Shown here piece by piece: positions 1-7,155 of a stretch of 17,936 nt of DNA (within the stretch, counting starts at the first letter, position 1; each line of letters opens with the position of its first letter). Made by a program: the position numbers and the translations under genes. A model generated the notes under the pieces. The model was not told the DNA's origin and did not search any database. It saw only the letters and a program-made list of their open reading frames with translations. The DNA lies in NCBI GenBank assembly GCA_046730475.1, contig JBKPIY010000016.1, positions 1 to 17,936 on the forward strand, read 5' to 3'. This stretch comes from JBKPIY01 sp046730475 (GTDB taxonomy: Bacteria > Actinomycetota > Thermoleophilia > Solirubrobacterales > 70-9).

Positions 1-1
1 G

Positions 2-601
2 GCCGGGGCCGAGGAGGTGCTGGTCGCGGCCGGGGGCGTGGCGAGCACCGACGGCGGCGCCGGCGCGGTCGAGGCGCTCCGCGAGGCTGGCGCCCGGCCG
101 CGGCTGGTGGTGCTCTGCGATGTGCGGGTGCCGTTCGAGCGGGCCCCCTCCCTGTTCGGACCCCAGAAGGGGGCCGACCCCGCCACGATCGCGCGGCTCG
201 AGCGCCGGCTCGAGGAGCTGGCCCGCTCGGCGCCGCGTGACCCGCGGGGTGTCCCCTTCACCGGCGCTGCCGGCGGCCTCGCCGGCGGGCTGTGGGCCGA
301 GCTGGGGGCGGAGGTCGTCCCGGGCGCCGACTGGGTCCTCGACCAGCTGGGATTCGAGGCGCGGCTGGCGCGGCGAGCGCTGGTGGTGACCGGCGAGGGG
401 CGCCTCGACGGCGGCTCGCTGGAGGGAAAGCTCGTCGAGGCGGTAGCCCGGCGCTGCCGCGAGGCCGAGGTTCGCTGCTGCGCGATCGCCGGCCGCTGCG
501 AGCTCGACCCCGGCCAGGTCGAGGCGCTGGGCCTGAGCGCCGTCCGCGAGGCCGGCGACCCAGCGGCGATCGCCGCCGCCGCCCGCGAGCTCGCCTTCTA
601 G
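2..601 (+). CDS. Glycerate kinase, 3' part (5' end outside window)
   Basis: This is the C-terminal ~199 residues of a type I glycerate kinase (GarK/GlxK family), which phosphorylates D-glycerate with ATP and feeds glyoxylate/serine-derived carbon into glycolysis in the cytoplasm. The reading frame is already open at base 2. A GTG at 17 is in frame but lies inside the conserved segment, so it is not the start. Visible family motifs are ASTDGGAGAVEAL (substrate/phosphate region), VLCDVRVPFE, FGPQKGAD and, near the end, VVTGEGRLDGGSLEGK. The length from these motifs to the stop fits the family. The TAG stop lies in a CTAG tetramer (598-601) shared with the stop of the convergent gene, so the two coding regions overlap by 4 nt. 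The family call is firm; which glycerate phosphoglycerate product it makes cannot be told from this part. Confidence 0.9.
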   Translation, partial: AGAEEVLVAAGGVASTDGGAGAVEALREAGARPRLVVLCDVRVPFERAPSLFGPQKGADPATIARLERRLEELARSAPRDPRGVPFTGAAGGLAGGLWAELGAEVVPGADWVLDQLGFEARLARRALVVTGEGRLDGGSLEGKLVEAVARRCREAEVRCCAIAGRCELDPGQVEALGLSAVREAGDPAAIAAAARELAF

Positions 602-870
602 GAGCGCTCGGAGAACTCGCCGGCCTCGATCTTCGCCACCAGGTCCTTCGATTCCTCGCGGATCATGCGGCCGTCCTCGAGCTCGATCACGGGTAGCAGG
701 TTCTGGCCGGTGGCCTTCTCCAGCTCCGTGCGCCTCCCGCGCGGAAAGGCGGGGTGCTTGACGATCTCGTAGTCGACCCCGTTCTCGTCCAGGGCCTTCT
801 GCACCTTCCAGCATGGGTGGGCGTTGATCTTCACCCACGTGTTCGAACAGCGGTGGAGCTTTACGGCCAC
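598..870 (-). CDS. Glutaredoxin-like / GST N-terminal-domain small protein
   Basis: A 90-residue thioredoxin-fold protein resembling stand-alone GST N-terminal or glutaredoxin-3-type domains. It starts VKLHRC, continues with an ALDENGVDYEIVKHP strand-helix-strand pattern, and has the cis-proline strand LLPVIEL (Pro60) followed by DGRMIREES, the usual glutathione-contact region. There is no CxxC: Cys8 and Cys20 are separated by 11 residues. I chose the GTG at 870 because GAAGGAGG lies 4-5 nt upstream; an in-frame ATG at 903 would add 11 residues with no such site. It follows the SDR gene on the same strand after 58 nt, so the two may be cotranscribed. Redox or ligand-binding role is inferred from the fold only; the partner is unknown. 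Confidence 0.78.
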   Translation of the reverse strand: MAVKLHRCSNTWVKINAHPCWKVQKALDENGVDYEIVKHPAFPRGRRTELEKATGQNLLPVIELEDGRMIREESKDLVAKIEAGEFSERS

Positions 871-928
871 GCGTCCTCCTTCTCCGGGTTGAGACGACCT
901 CATCGCCGGGGCGCGCCCGGATCGTTCC

Positions 929-1765
929 CTACATGTACATCCCGGTGAACTGGCCCCCGGTGACGTTGATCACCTGGCCGTGGACGTAGTTCCCGAGCTC
1001 CGAGCAGAGGAAGAGCACCGGGCCGGCCGCCTCGATGGGCTGGGCCGGGCGCCCGAGCGGGATCATCATCGAGGCCATCTGGCGCATCTGCTCCGGGACC
1101 CCGAGCTCGACCTGCTCCTCACGGTCGCCGGCCGCCTTCATCGTCTCGCCCTTTTCCTTTGCCTGGGTGAGCCGCGTCTCCACGAACCCGAAGGCGACCG
1201 CGTTGCAGTTGATCTTGAACTGCCCCCACTCCTTCGCGATCGTCTTGGTGAGCCCGGTGACCCCGGCCTTCGCGGCAGAGTAGTTCGCCTGTCCGGCGTT
1301 CCCCATCGTCCCCGAGATCGAGGTGACGTTGACGATCTTCCGGAACACCTCCCTGCCCTCGGCCCTCTCGGCCTTGGCGGCCCCGCGCCAGGCGGGGGCG
1401 AGCGCGCGGATCATCCGGAAGGGGACGATCGTGTGGATGTCGAGCATCGCCTGGAACTGCTCGTCGCTCATCCGGTGGACGACCCCGTCCCAGGTGTAGC
1501 CGGCGTTGTTGACGAGGATGTCGACCGAGTCGAAGGCCTCGATCGCCGCCTGCACGAGCTCGTCGGGGATGCCTTCTCGGGTGAGGTCGCCGGCGAACAC
1601 AACGGTATCTCCGTCGATCTGCTGCGCCGCCTCCTCGGCGACGTCGCCGTCGAGGTCGTTGATCAGGACCCGGGCGCCCTCACTCGCGAACAGCTCCGCG
1701 GTGGCCCGTCCGATCCCGCGCGCCGAACCGGTGATGATCGCGCTCTTGCCGTCAAGCATTCCCAC
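929..1765 (-). CDS. SDR-family oxidoreductase, FabG-like (3-oxoacyl reductase type)
   Basis: A 278-residue short-chain dehydrogenase/reductase, probably an NAD(P)H-dependent 3-oxoacyl-(ACP or CoA) reductase acting in the cytoplasm. Residues 12-19 are TGSARGIG (cofactor-binding turn), 86-89 NNAG, and the catalytic residues are Ser149, Tyr162 and Lys166 in TSISGTMGNAGQANYSAAK, which closely matches FabG. It is ~30 residues longer than typical FabG: there are charged insertions at about 128-142 (before the active-site serine strand) and 201-227 (the substrate-binding lobe). The usual NxxAPGF after the YxxxK helix reads NAVAFGFVET, so the proline is replaced by Phe. The GTG start at 1765 has AGGAGG 8 nt upstream; an ATG two codons on is a weaker alternative. 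It could supply 3-hydroxyacyl substrate for PHA synthesis, but it is 11 kb from phaC and that link is inference. Confidence 0.88.
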   Translation of the reverse strand: MGMLDGKSAIITGSARGIGRATAELFASEGARVLINDLDGDVAEEAAQQIDGDTVVFAGDLTREGIPDELVQAAIEAFDSVDILVNNAGYTWDGVVHRMSDEQFQAMLDIHTIVPFRMIRALAPAWRGAAKAERAEGREVFRKIVNVTSISGTMGNAGQANYSAAKAGVTGLTKTIAKEWGQFKINCNAVAFGFVETRLTQAKEKGETMKAAGDREEQVELGVPEQMRQMASMMIPLGRPAQPIEAAGPVLFLCSELGNYVHGQVINVTGGQFTGMYM

Positions 1766-1850
1766 TGTGGTCGCCTCCTGGTGGTGTCGGTGAGTGGTGA
1801 GTGAGTTGGTGGGCGGGCGGGATTCATATCGCTTCCTGGCCGGCGGGAGC

Positions 1851-3542
1851 TCAGAGTCCCAACAGGGCCGGCCCCAGCTCGGTGACCGAGCGTGGATCGA
1901 CCCCGTGCTCGCCCTCGAACCGGTCGCGGATATCGTCGTCGAACAGCGCCAGCAGCAGCTCCTCGCGGGAGGAACCGAAGTCGCAGGCCGCGCGGTCGAG
2001 GGCGGCCAGGGAGATGTCCTGGAGGAGCCCCCCGATCCCGCCGGTATCCGGAAGGTCCCGCGCCCGGCACGGGTCGGCCAGGTTGACGTGGCTGCTGCCC
2101 TCGGCCGCGTAGGAGACCCCGTAGGTACCGATCGCGACCGCGCAGGTCGCCGCGCAGGCGGCGATCGCGGCCCGGGCCGATGCTCGCCGGGTTGCGGCCG
2201 CCCCCGAGAGCAGCACCACCGCCCCCGCCAGCGCCAGCGCCGAGGTAACGATGAAGGCGACCCGGAAGGCCGAGCGGACCGCGTCCGTGACCACCTCGTC
2301 GAGCCGATCGCCTACCCGTCCGAGCGCCGCCGCCTCGTCGCCGCTCGCGCCGGACTGGGCCTCGTCGATCGAGCGCTGGAGCTCGCCGCGGGGGTCGTCG
2401 CCGCTGAGGCCGCCGAACAGTTCGGGGGCGAGCTCGATCTTGCGCTCGGGGGCGAGCTGGGCGTCGAGAAGCACCGCCGTTCCCTGCTCCTGGGCGGAGA
2501 ACACCGCCGAGTCGAGGCTGTGGGAGACGATCGGGGCGAGGACCGCGAGGGCGGCCGCGATCCCTGCGTGGCGGATGGTCAGCAGCCGCGCCGAGTCGCG
2601 TCCGGTGCGCTCCGGGAGGAGCTCACCCGACAGGGCGGGCAGGGAGAGGCCCATCCCCGCGCCGGCCATCAGCTGGGGGACGATCGTCCACAGCGGAGAC
2701 GCCCCCGGCAGCAGCGCCAGGCAGCCGACCCCGCCCGCGACGAGGAGGCAGCCGGCGATCGCCCGGGTCTCCGCCGGCCCTTCGATCCGCGAGGAGAGAA
2801 GCGCGGCGATCGGGACCGTGCTCACTGCCAGCGCCGCCGCCAGCGGCTCGACGCTCCATCCGGCGACCAGCAGCAGCACTACGAGGAAGATCACCGCCGT
2901 GAGGGCCGCCGACAGCAGGCCGAGCGCGATTGCCGGGCGGACCGGCAGCGGCGAGGCGCGCTCCCGGGGCAGCCCGGCCGCCGGCCGCATCTCTGCGCGG
3001 ACGATCGACAGGCAGGCGAGCGCCCCCACCGCCGCGATTGGCGCCTGGGCGAGGAAGATCGCGCGCCAGTCGAACGCCTGGGTGAGGAGGCCGCCGAGGG
3101 CGGGGCCCGCCGCCGTCCCGAACACCGAGGCCGCGACCCACAACCGCCGCCCGGGGTGGCCGCTGCCGCCGTCGAGCAGATGGAAGGAGGCGATCAGCGC
3201 CGCCGCTCCACCGAGGGCTTGGACGCCGCGGAGGACGAGCAGCAGGGTGAGTGAGCCCGACGCGCCGCAGGCGAGCGAGGCGGCGGCGAACAGAGTCAGG
3301 CCCGCGAGGCCGAGGCGGGCATACCCGGCCCGCCTCCCGAGGATCGCCGCTGGGCCGAGCGCCAGGGCCATCACCGCGGTGTAGACGCCGAGCACCAGCG
3401 CCACTCCGACCACCGTCGCGTTGAGTTCGACCAGGATCGACGGCAGCCCCAGGGTGACGATCGAGGCGTCGGCGAGCGCCAGGGCCGCCGCCAGCGCCAG
3501 GGCGGCGCGAGACGATCCTGTGGGTTCCTTGGAGCCGTTCAC
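1851..3542 (-). CDS. MFS transporter (EmrB/QacA, DHA2-like) with extra C-terminal domain
   Basis: A 563-residue integral membrane protein of the major facilitator superfamily, most like the 14-helix drug/H+ antiporter (DHA2) group. The N-terminal helix carries the D-x-x-IV-x-x-x-LP signature (LADASIVTLGLP, 24-35), and antiporter motif C reads GTAAGPALGG at 142-151, followed by FDWRAIF as in this group. A long polar loop (~343-422) precedes a helix at ~427-447, as in DHA2 proteins with a large extracellular loop before the last helix. Unusually, another hydrophobic segment (~457-478) and a soluble tail (479-563) with two cysteines (492, 520) follow. The GTG start abuts a 22-bp palindrome. It lies 64 nt downstream of agmatine deiminase on the same strand. 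Substrate is unknown; efflux of a drug or a cationic metabolite are both possible. Confidence 0.85.
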   Translation of the reverse strand: MNGSKEPTGSSRAALALAAALALADASIVTLGLPSILVELNATVVGVALVLGVYTAVMALALGPAAILGRRAGYARLGLAGLTLFAAASLACGASGSLTLLLVLRGVQALGGAAALIASFHLLDGGSGHPGRRLWVAASVFGTAAGPALGGLLTQAFDWRAIFLAQAPIAAVGALACLSIVRAEMRPAAGLPRERASPLPVRPAIALGLLSAALTAVIFLVVLLLVAGWSVEPLAAALAVSTVPIAALLSSRIEGPAETRAIAGCLLVAGGVGCLALLPGASPLWTIVPQLMAGAGMGLSLPALSGELLPERTGRDSARLLTIRHAGIAAALAVLAPIVSHSLDSAVFSAQEQGTAVLLDAQLAPERKIELAPELFGGLSGDDPRGELQRSIDEAQSGASGDEAAALGRVGDRLDEVVTDAVRSAFRVAFIVTSALALAGAVVLLSGAAATRRASARAAIAACAATCAVAIGTYGVSYAAEGSSHVNLADPCRARDLPDTGGIGGLLQDISLAALDRAACDFGSSREELLLALFDDDIRDRFEGEHGVDPRSVTELGPALLGL

Positions 3543-3564
3543 GTGCGCCGGCGCGCCGGCGCAC
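3543..3564. promoter_or_regulatory. Perfect 22-bp palindrome at the MFS start codon
   Basis: The halves GTGCGCCGGCG and CGCCGGCGCAC (3543-3553, 3554-3564) are exact reverse complements with no spacer. On the minus strand the palindrome ends immediately before the GTG start of the MFS gene and covers where its ribosome binding site would be. It could be an operator for a dimeric repressor of the transporter or an RNA hairpin that limits translation. The composition is entirely GC apart from the ends, so some symmetry is expected by chance. Function is inferred. Confidence 0.4.
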
Positions 3565-3606
3565 CGAGGCTACAGCGGAGCAGTGGCCGGCAGGGCAGGC
3601 GCCCGG

Positions 3607-4662
3607 CTAGGCGAGGACCGCCGGAACCTGCTGGGTGATGCAGTGGATGTTGCCGCCGCCGAGCACGATCTCGCGCGCGGGGACCCCGACCAGCTCGTGG
3701 TCGGGGAAGCACTCGGTGAGGACCTCGGCGGCCCCGTCGTCGGTCCGTTCGTCGAGCAGGGGATAGACGACCCGGCCGTTGGCGAGGTAGAAGTTGACGT
3801 AGGAGGCCGCCAGCCTGTCCCCGGCTCGGCGCGGCAGCGTGCCGGGTCCGGGCCGCACCCCCCTCGCCTCCTCTGCCGTTACCGCCAGTGGGCCCGGGGA
3901 GGGGATCCGGATGACCTCGACGGACCGGCCCCGCGCGTCGGTGGCGTCCCGGAGGCGCTCGAGCGCGTCCCGCGAGATCTCGTGCTGTGGGTCCGACTCG
4001 TCATCGGTCCAGGTGAGGAGGACGACGCCGGGCCGGACGAAGCAGGCGAGGTTATCGATGTGGCCGTCGGTCTCGTCCTCGTAGAGACCCCGGTCGAGCC
4101 AGATCACTTTCTCGGCGCCGAGGTAGTCGCGAAGCAGCCCCTCGATCTGCTCGCGGGAGAGCTCGGGGTTGCGGTTGCGGTTGAGCAGGCACTCCTCGGT
4201 GGTGAGCACGGTGCCCTCGCCGTCGACGTGGATGGAGCCGCCCTCGAGCACCAGCGGCGCCCGGTAGCGATCGGCCCCCTCGATCTCGAGCACCCGCTGC
4301 GCCGCCCGGTCGTCCCGGTCCCACGATCGATATAGCCCTCCCTTGAGCCCGCCCCAGGCGTTGAAGCGCCAGTCGACTCCCCGTCGCTCGCCGTCTCCGT
4401 CGACCACGAAGGTGGGGCCGATGTCGCGCATCCAGGCGTCATCGGTCTCCAGCTCGACCACCCGGATCGACTCCGGGAGGATCGAGCGAGCGCGCTCGAG
4501 CTGGGCGGGGGAGGCGGCCATCCTCACCGGCTCGCCGCCGTCGATCGCCGCCGCCACCGCGGTGAAGGCCTCCTGGGCCGGCCCGGCACCCTGCCGCCAG
4601 TTGTCCGGGCGCTCGGGCCACGCCATCCAGCAGCCCGAGTGCGGCGCGTACTCGGGCGGCAT
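3607..4662 (-). CDS. aguA: Agmatine deiminase
   Basis: A guanidine-modifying enzyme of the pentein fold (peptidylarginine-deiminase-type family) that hydrolyses agmatine to N-carbamoylputrescine and ammonia in the cytoplasm. Family signatures in order: GCWMAWPERPDNWR near the N-terminus, DDAWMRDIGPTF, the GGSIH segment with its histidine, ETDGHIDN, and the catalytic cysteine in GGGNIHCITQQ (Cys341 counted from the ATG). From the ATG at 4662 the protein is 351 residues. However, the conserved N-terminal lead-in (STPAADGYR) is encoded in the same frame just upstream, and the frame stays open to a TAA at 4716-4714 without any ATG, GTG, TTG or CTG. An AAGGTGA sequence precedes an ATC at 4704, so a non-standard start there is possible; I list the conservative ATG. 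It is divergent from aguB, which does the next step. Confidence 0.93.
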   Translation of the reverse strand: MPPEYAPHSGCWMAWPERPDNWRQGAGPAQEAFTAVAAAIDGGEPVRMAASPAQLERARSILPESIRVVELETDDAWMRDIGPTFVVDGDGERRGVDWRFNAWGGLKGGLYRSWDRDDRAAQRVLEIEGADRYRAPLVLEGGSIHVDGEGTVLTTEECLLNRNRNPELSREQIEGLLRDYLGAEKVIWLDRGLYEDETDGHIDNLACFVRPGVVLLTWTDDESDPQHEISRDALERLRDATDARGRSVEVIRIPSPGPLAVTAEEARGVRPGPGTLPRRAGDRLAASYVNFYLANGRVVYPLLDERTDDGAAEVLTECFPDHELVGVPAREIVLGGGNIHCITQQVPAVLA

Positions 4663-4757
4663 CCGGTAGCCGTCGGCGGCGGGTGTCGAGTCGAGTGTCT
4701 CGATCTCGTCACCTTATGTCGCCTGCCCGGTCGGCGCCGCCCGGTGCGCCGGGCCGT

Positions 4758-4763
4758 TACCCT
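4758..4763 (+). promoter_or_regulatory. aguB: Possible -10 element for a leaderless aguB transcript
   Basis: TACCCT matches the TAnnnT pattern and lies 8 nt before the aguB ATG, with no ribosome binding site between. No clear -35 element was seen at 16-18 bp. Seen in sequence; the promoter role is a weak inference. Confidence 0.25.
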
Positions 4764-4771
4764 CGCCTTCG

Positions 4772-5719
4772 ATGGAGGAGATCCGGCTGATCACACCGGA
4801 GGCGGTCAAGGAATCCCCCGCTCGCACCCGCGCTCCCGAGCGTGCACCGTTCAGGATCGCGGCGGTCCAGCACCGCTGGCACCCCGACCCCGACGAGCAC
4901 GAGGCGGCACTCGGCGAGGGGGTGCGGATGGCGGCGTCAGAGGGCGCCCGTCTGGTTTGCCTGCAGGAGCTCACCCTGAGCCGCTACTTCGCCGTCAGCC
5001 CCGGCGGGCCGGCGGCGACCGGGGCGGAGCCGGAGGAGCTGCCCGGGGGGCGGACGCACCGCTTCGCCGCGGACCTGGCGGAGGAGACCGGCATCCACGT
5101 CCACGCCTCGCTCTACGAGCGCGCCGACGGCGACGACGGCCTCGGATTCAACACCGCGATCGTCGTCGCACCCGACGGCGAGCTGATCGCGCGGACGCGC
5201 AAGCTCCACATCCCCGTCACCGCCGGCTATCACGAGGACCTCTACTTCCGGCCGGGGCCAAGCGAGCCGGACCCCTACCCGGTGATGGCCCTCGCCGAGG
5301 CGCGGCTGGGCCTCCCCACCTGCTGGGATCAGTGGTTTCCCGAGGTCGCCCGCGCGTACAGCCTCAAGGGCGCGGAGGTGCTCATCTACCCGACCGCGAT
5401 CGGCTCGGAGCCCGACCATCCCGACTTCGACACCGAGCCGCTCTGGGAACGGGTGATCATGGGCAACGGGATCGCCAACGGCGTGTTCATGGTGGCCGTC
5501 AACCGGATCGGAGAGGAGCCGCCCCTCACCTTCTACGGCTCCTCCTTCATCTCCGATCCCTACGGTCGCAAGCTCGTCCAGGCTCCGCGCGCCGAGCCCG
5601 CCGTCCTGGTCGCCGACCTCGATCTCGACCAGCGAAACGACTGGCTCGAGCTCTTCCCCTTCCTCAGCACCCGCCGCCCTGATATCTACGTCGGGCTGGC
5701 CGAGAGCGACGACGCCTGA
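4772..5719 (+). CDS. aguB: N-carbamoylputrescine amidase (nitrilase family)
   Basis: A 315-residue carbon-nitrogen hydrolase that converts N-carbamoylputrescine to putrescine, CO2 and ammonia, completing agmatine to putrescine with AguA. The nitrilase catalytic triad is visible: Glu66 in CLQELTLSRYF, Lys144 in TRKLHIPVT, and Cys184 in LPTCWDQWFPE. The wording around the cysteine and the GYHEDLYFRPG loop match AguB rather than beta-ureidopropionase. The start ATG is the only one before the conserved FRIAAVQ strand and gives a ~26-residue N-terminal lead that is not conserved. No Shine-Dalgarno sequence precedes it. A TACCCT hexamer ends 8 nt upstream, which would fit a leaderless or nearly leaderless transcript. 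It is divergent from aguA and convergent with the oxidoreductase gene downstream. Confidence 0.93.
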   Translation: MEEIRLITPEAVKESPARTRAPERAPFRIAAVQHRWHPDPDEHEAALGEGVRMAASEGARLVCLQELTLSRYFAVSPGGPAATGAEPEELPGGRTHRFAADLAEETGIHVHASLYERADGDDGLGFNTAIVVAPDGELIARTRKLHIPVTAGYHEDLYFRPGPSEPDPYPVMALAEARLGLPTCWDQWFPEVARAYSLKGAEVLIYPTAIGSEPDHPDFDTEPLWERVIMGNGIANGVFMVAVNRIGEEPPLTFYGSSFISDPYGRKLVQAPRAEPAVLVADLDLDQRNDWLELFPFLSTRRPDIYVGLAESDDA

Positions 5720-5723
5720 CGCT

Positions 5724-5741
5724 GGCGCTGCCGGTAGCGCC
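5724..5741. terminator. Short GC hairpin in the convergent aguB/oxidoreductase gap
   Basis: GGCGCT and AGCGCC are reverse-complement arms around a 6-nt loop, 4 nt after the aguB stop. The gene on the other strand ends 70 nt further on. There is no T-tract, so it would be at best a weak or Rho-assisted terminator. The remaining 5742-5813 holds no gene. Confidence 0.3.
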
Positions 5742-5813
5742 CGGGTGTCGTCCTGGCGACGGGTACGGGGCCGGGGGAGCCGACCTGGCGGGCTCATCGA
5801 GTCGGTCCGCTGA

Positions 5814-7055
5814 TCAGTCGATCCGGGGGGAGCGGTGGGGGTCCAGCGCCATCGGGTCCTCGTGCCACTCCTTCGGCAGCGCGACCTCGACGTCGAGCGA
5901 GCGCCGCGGTGGCTCCGGCTCGGTGTGAGTCTCGCCGTGGTAGAGCCACGCCGCCAGGTACCGCCCGCTGATCTTGTGGGGCGGCCACCAGAGGAAGTCA
6001 AGCGAAGCCGCGCCCTCGCCCCCGCCGCCCGCGACGTCTGCCCGCAGGCTGAGCGACTCATCCCCGGTGAGGAGCTTCCCCCTGAGTACCGGGTGGAAGG
6101 GCTCGACCGCGATCGCGGCGCCGAGCCCGTGGGCGATGTGCTCGGCGGCGGCATCGGCCTGCTGGGTGCCGAGGCCGCCCTGCTTGACCGGGAAGTTGGT
6201 CCCGTCGCCGGCCGCGTAGACGTCCTCGACGCCCCGGACCCTGGCGTGCTCGTCGATCGGGATGAAGCCGAGCTCGTCGGCCGGGAGGCCCGCGATCGCC
6301 GGCCCCTCCATCACCGGGAGGGCGATCACCGCGGCCGGGTTGAGGCGGCGGTCGCCGGGGGTCAGGATCAGCTCCCCTCCCTCGCCCTCCCGGACGTGGG
6401 AGCCGGCCTCGACCGCGATCCCCCGCGCGGCGAGCAGGTCGCCGACCGCGTCGCTCGCCACCTTTCCGAAGATCGCGAGGGGAGCCTCCTCCGGCGTCAC
6501 CAGCGTCAGCTTCAGCTCCTCGAGCCCCCGCTCGACGCCCCGGCGGCGCGTCATCAGGGCGAGCTCGTAGAGCGGAAGCGCCCAGGCCACCCCCGACGGC
6601 ACAACGAAGGCGATGTCCCCCTCGCCCTCGCCGACGCCGGCGAGGATCTCGTCGATCCGAAGCCGCTCCCCCGACGGGAAGGTGATGGCGTGCTCGAGGG
6701 CGGGGCGGAATCGCCCGCCCGGGCATGCGACGAGGAGGTCGTACTCGAGCCTCGACCCGTCGGCGAGCTCAACCGCGTGCTCGTCCGGCATCACCCCGCT
6801 CGCGGCCTGTTGGACGAATTCAGCGCCCAGCTCGTCGGCCAGCGGTTTCAGCTCGTGCCGCTCGGCGGGCCCGAGGTCGAACGGCTCCTCGACGAGCAGC
6901 GGCTTGTAGAGGAAGTCGGGGTCGGGGGCGATCAGGGTGAGCTCTGCGCGATCGCCGGCGAGATCCCGCAGCGCCAGCAGCGCCTCGAGGCCGGCGACGC
7001 CGCCGCCGATGATCAGCACCTTCCGCGTCAGTGGAGCGTCCGCGCTCACCGGCAC
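5814..7055 (-). CDS. FAD-dependent NAD(P)H/pyridine-nucleotide oxidoreductase (NDH-2-like)
   Basis: A 413-residue two-dinucleotide-domain flavoprotein of the Pyr_redox_2 superfamily, nearest in layout to type II NADH dehydrogenases and sulfide:quinone reductases. The N-terminal FAD-binding motif is GGGVAGLEALLALRD (17-31), and the second FAD-binding motif is VYAAGDGTNFPVKQGGL (279-295). The canonical GxGxxG of the NAD(P)-binding domain is absent; the equivalent segment reads FVVPSGVAWALPLYELA. There is one cysteine (Cys111), so the two- or three-cysteine chemistry of sulfide:quinone reductase is unlikely. No membrane helix is seen; quinone reduction at the membrane surface is only a possibility. 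The GTG at 7055 is the listed start; a second GTG two codons later is equally possible. It is divergent from the Nramp-like gene, with which it may share control. Confidence 0.8.
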   Translation of the reverse strand: MPVSADAPLTRKVLIIGGGVAGLEALLALRDLAGDRAELTLIAPDPDFLYKPLLVEEPFDLGPAERHELKPLADELGAEFVQQAASGVMPDEHAVELADGSRLEYDLLVACPGGRFRPALEHAITFPSGERLRIDEILAGVGEGEGDIAFVVPSGVAWALPLYELALMTRRRGVERGLEELKLTLVTPEEAPLAIFGKVASDAVGDLLAARGIAVEAGSHVREGEGGELILTPGDRRLNPAAVIALPVMEGPAIAGLPADELGFIPIDEHARVRGVEDVYAAGDGTNFPVKQGGLGTQQADAAAEHIAHGLGAAIAVEPFHPVLRGKLLTGDESLSLRADVAGGGGEGAASLDFLWWPPHKISGRYLAAWLYHGETHTEPEPPRRSLDVEVALPKEWHEDPMALDPHRSPRID

Positions 7056-7155
7056 GGATCATGCCCGACGCGCGCCGCCGGCGCCCGCCCGGCTGGGGCC
7101 GGTGGCGCCCCTTCGTGACCGCTGCGTCCGCCGTGACCCGCAGGCTTTTCGGTCG

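Noticed and set aside
906..920. CCGGG-gcgcg-CCCGG hairpin between the SDR and the glutaredoxin-like gene
   Set aside because: A 5-bp stem without T-tract is expected often by chance at this GC content; not enough to call a terminator.
1794..3254. A 486-codon plus-strand open frame opposite the MFS gene
   Set aside because: Arg/Gly/Asp/Gln-rich composition with no domain; it is the antisense of a gene with clear membrane helices and MFS motifs, as expected from high-GC third-position bias.
4937..7118. Long frames antisense to aguB and to the FAD oxidoreductase
   Set aside because: Typical high-GC antisense frames without recognisable content.
6937..7155. Upstream in-frame extension of the Nramp-like gene
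   Set aside because: It overlaps the oxidoreductase 5' end on the other strand and adds ~73 Arg/Ser/Pro-rich residues unlike any Nramp N-terminus; the GTG at 7156 is more reasonable.
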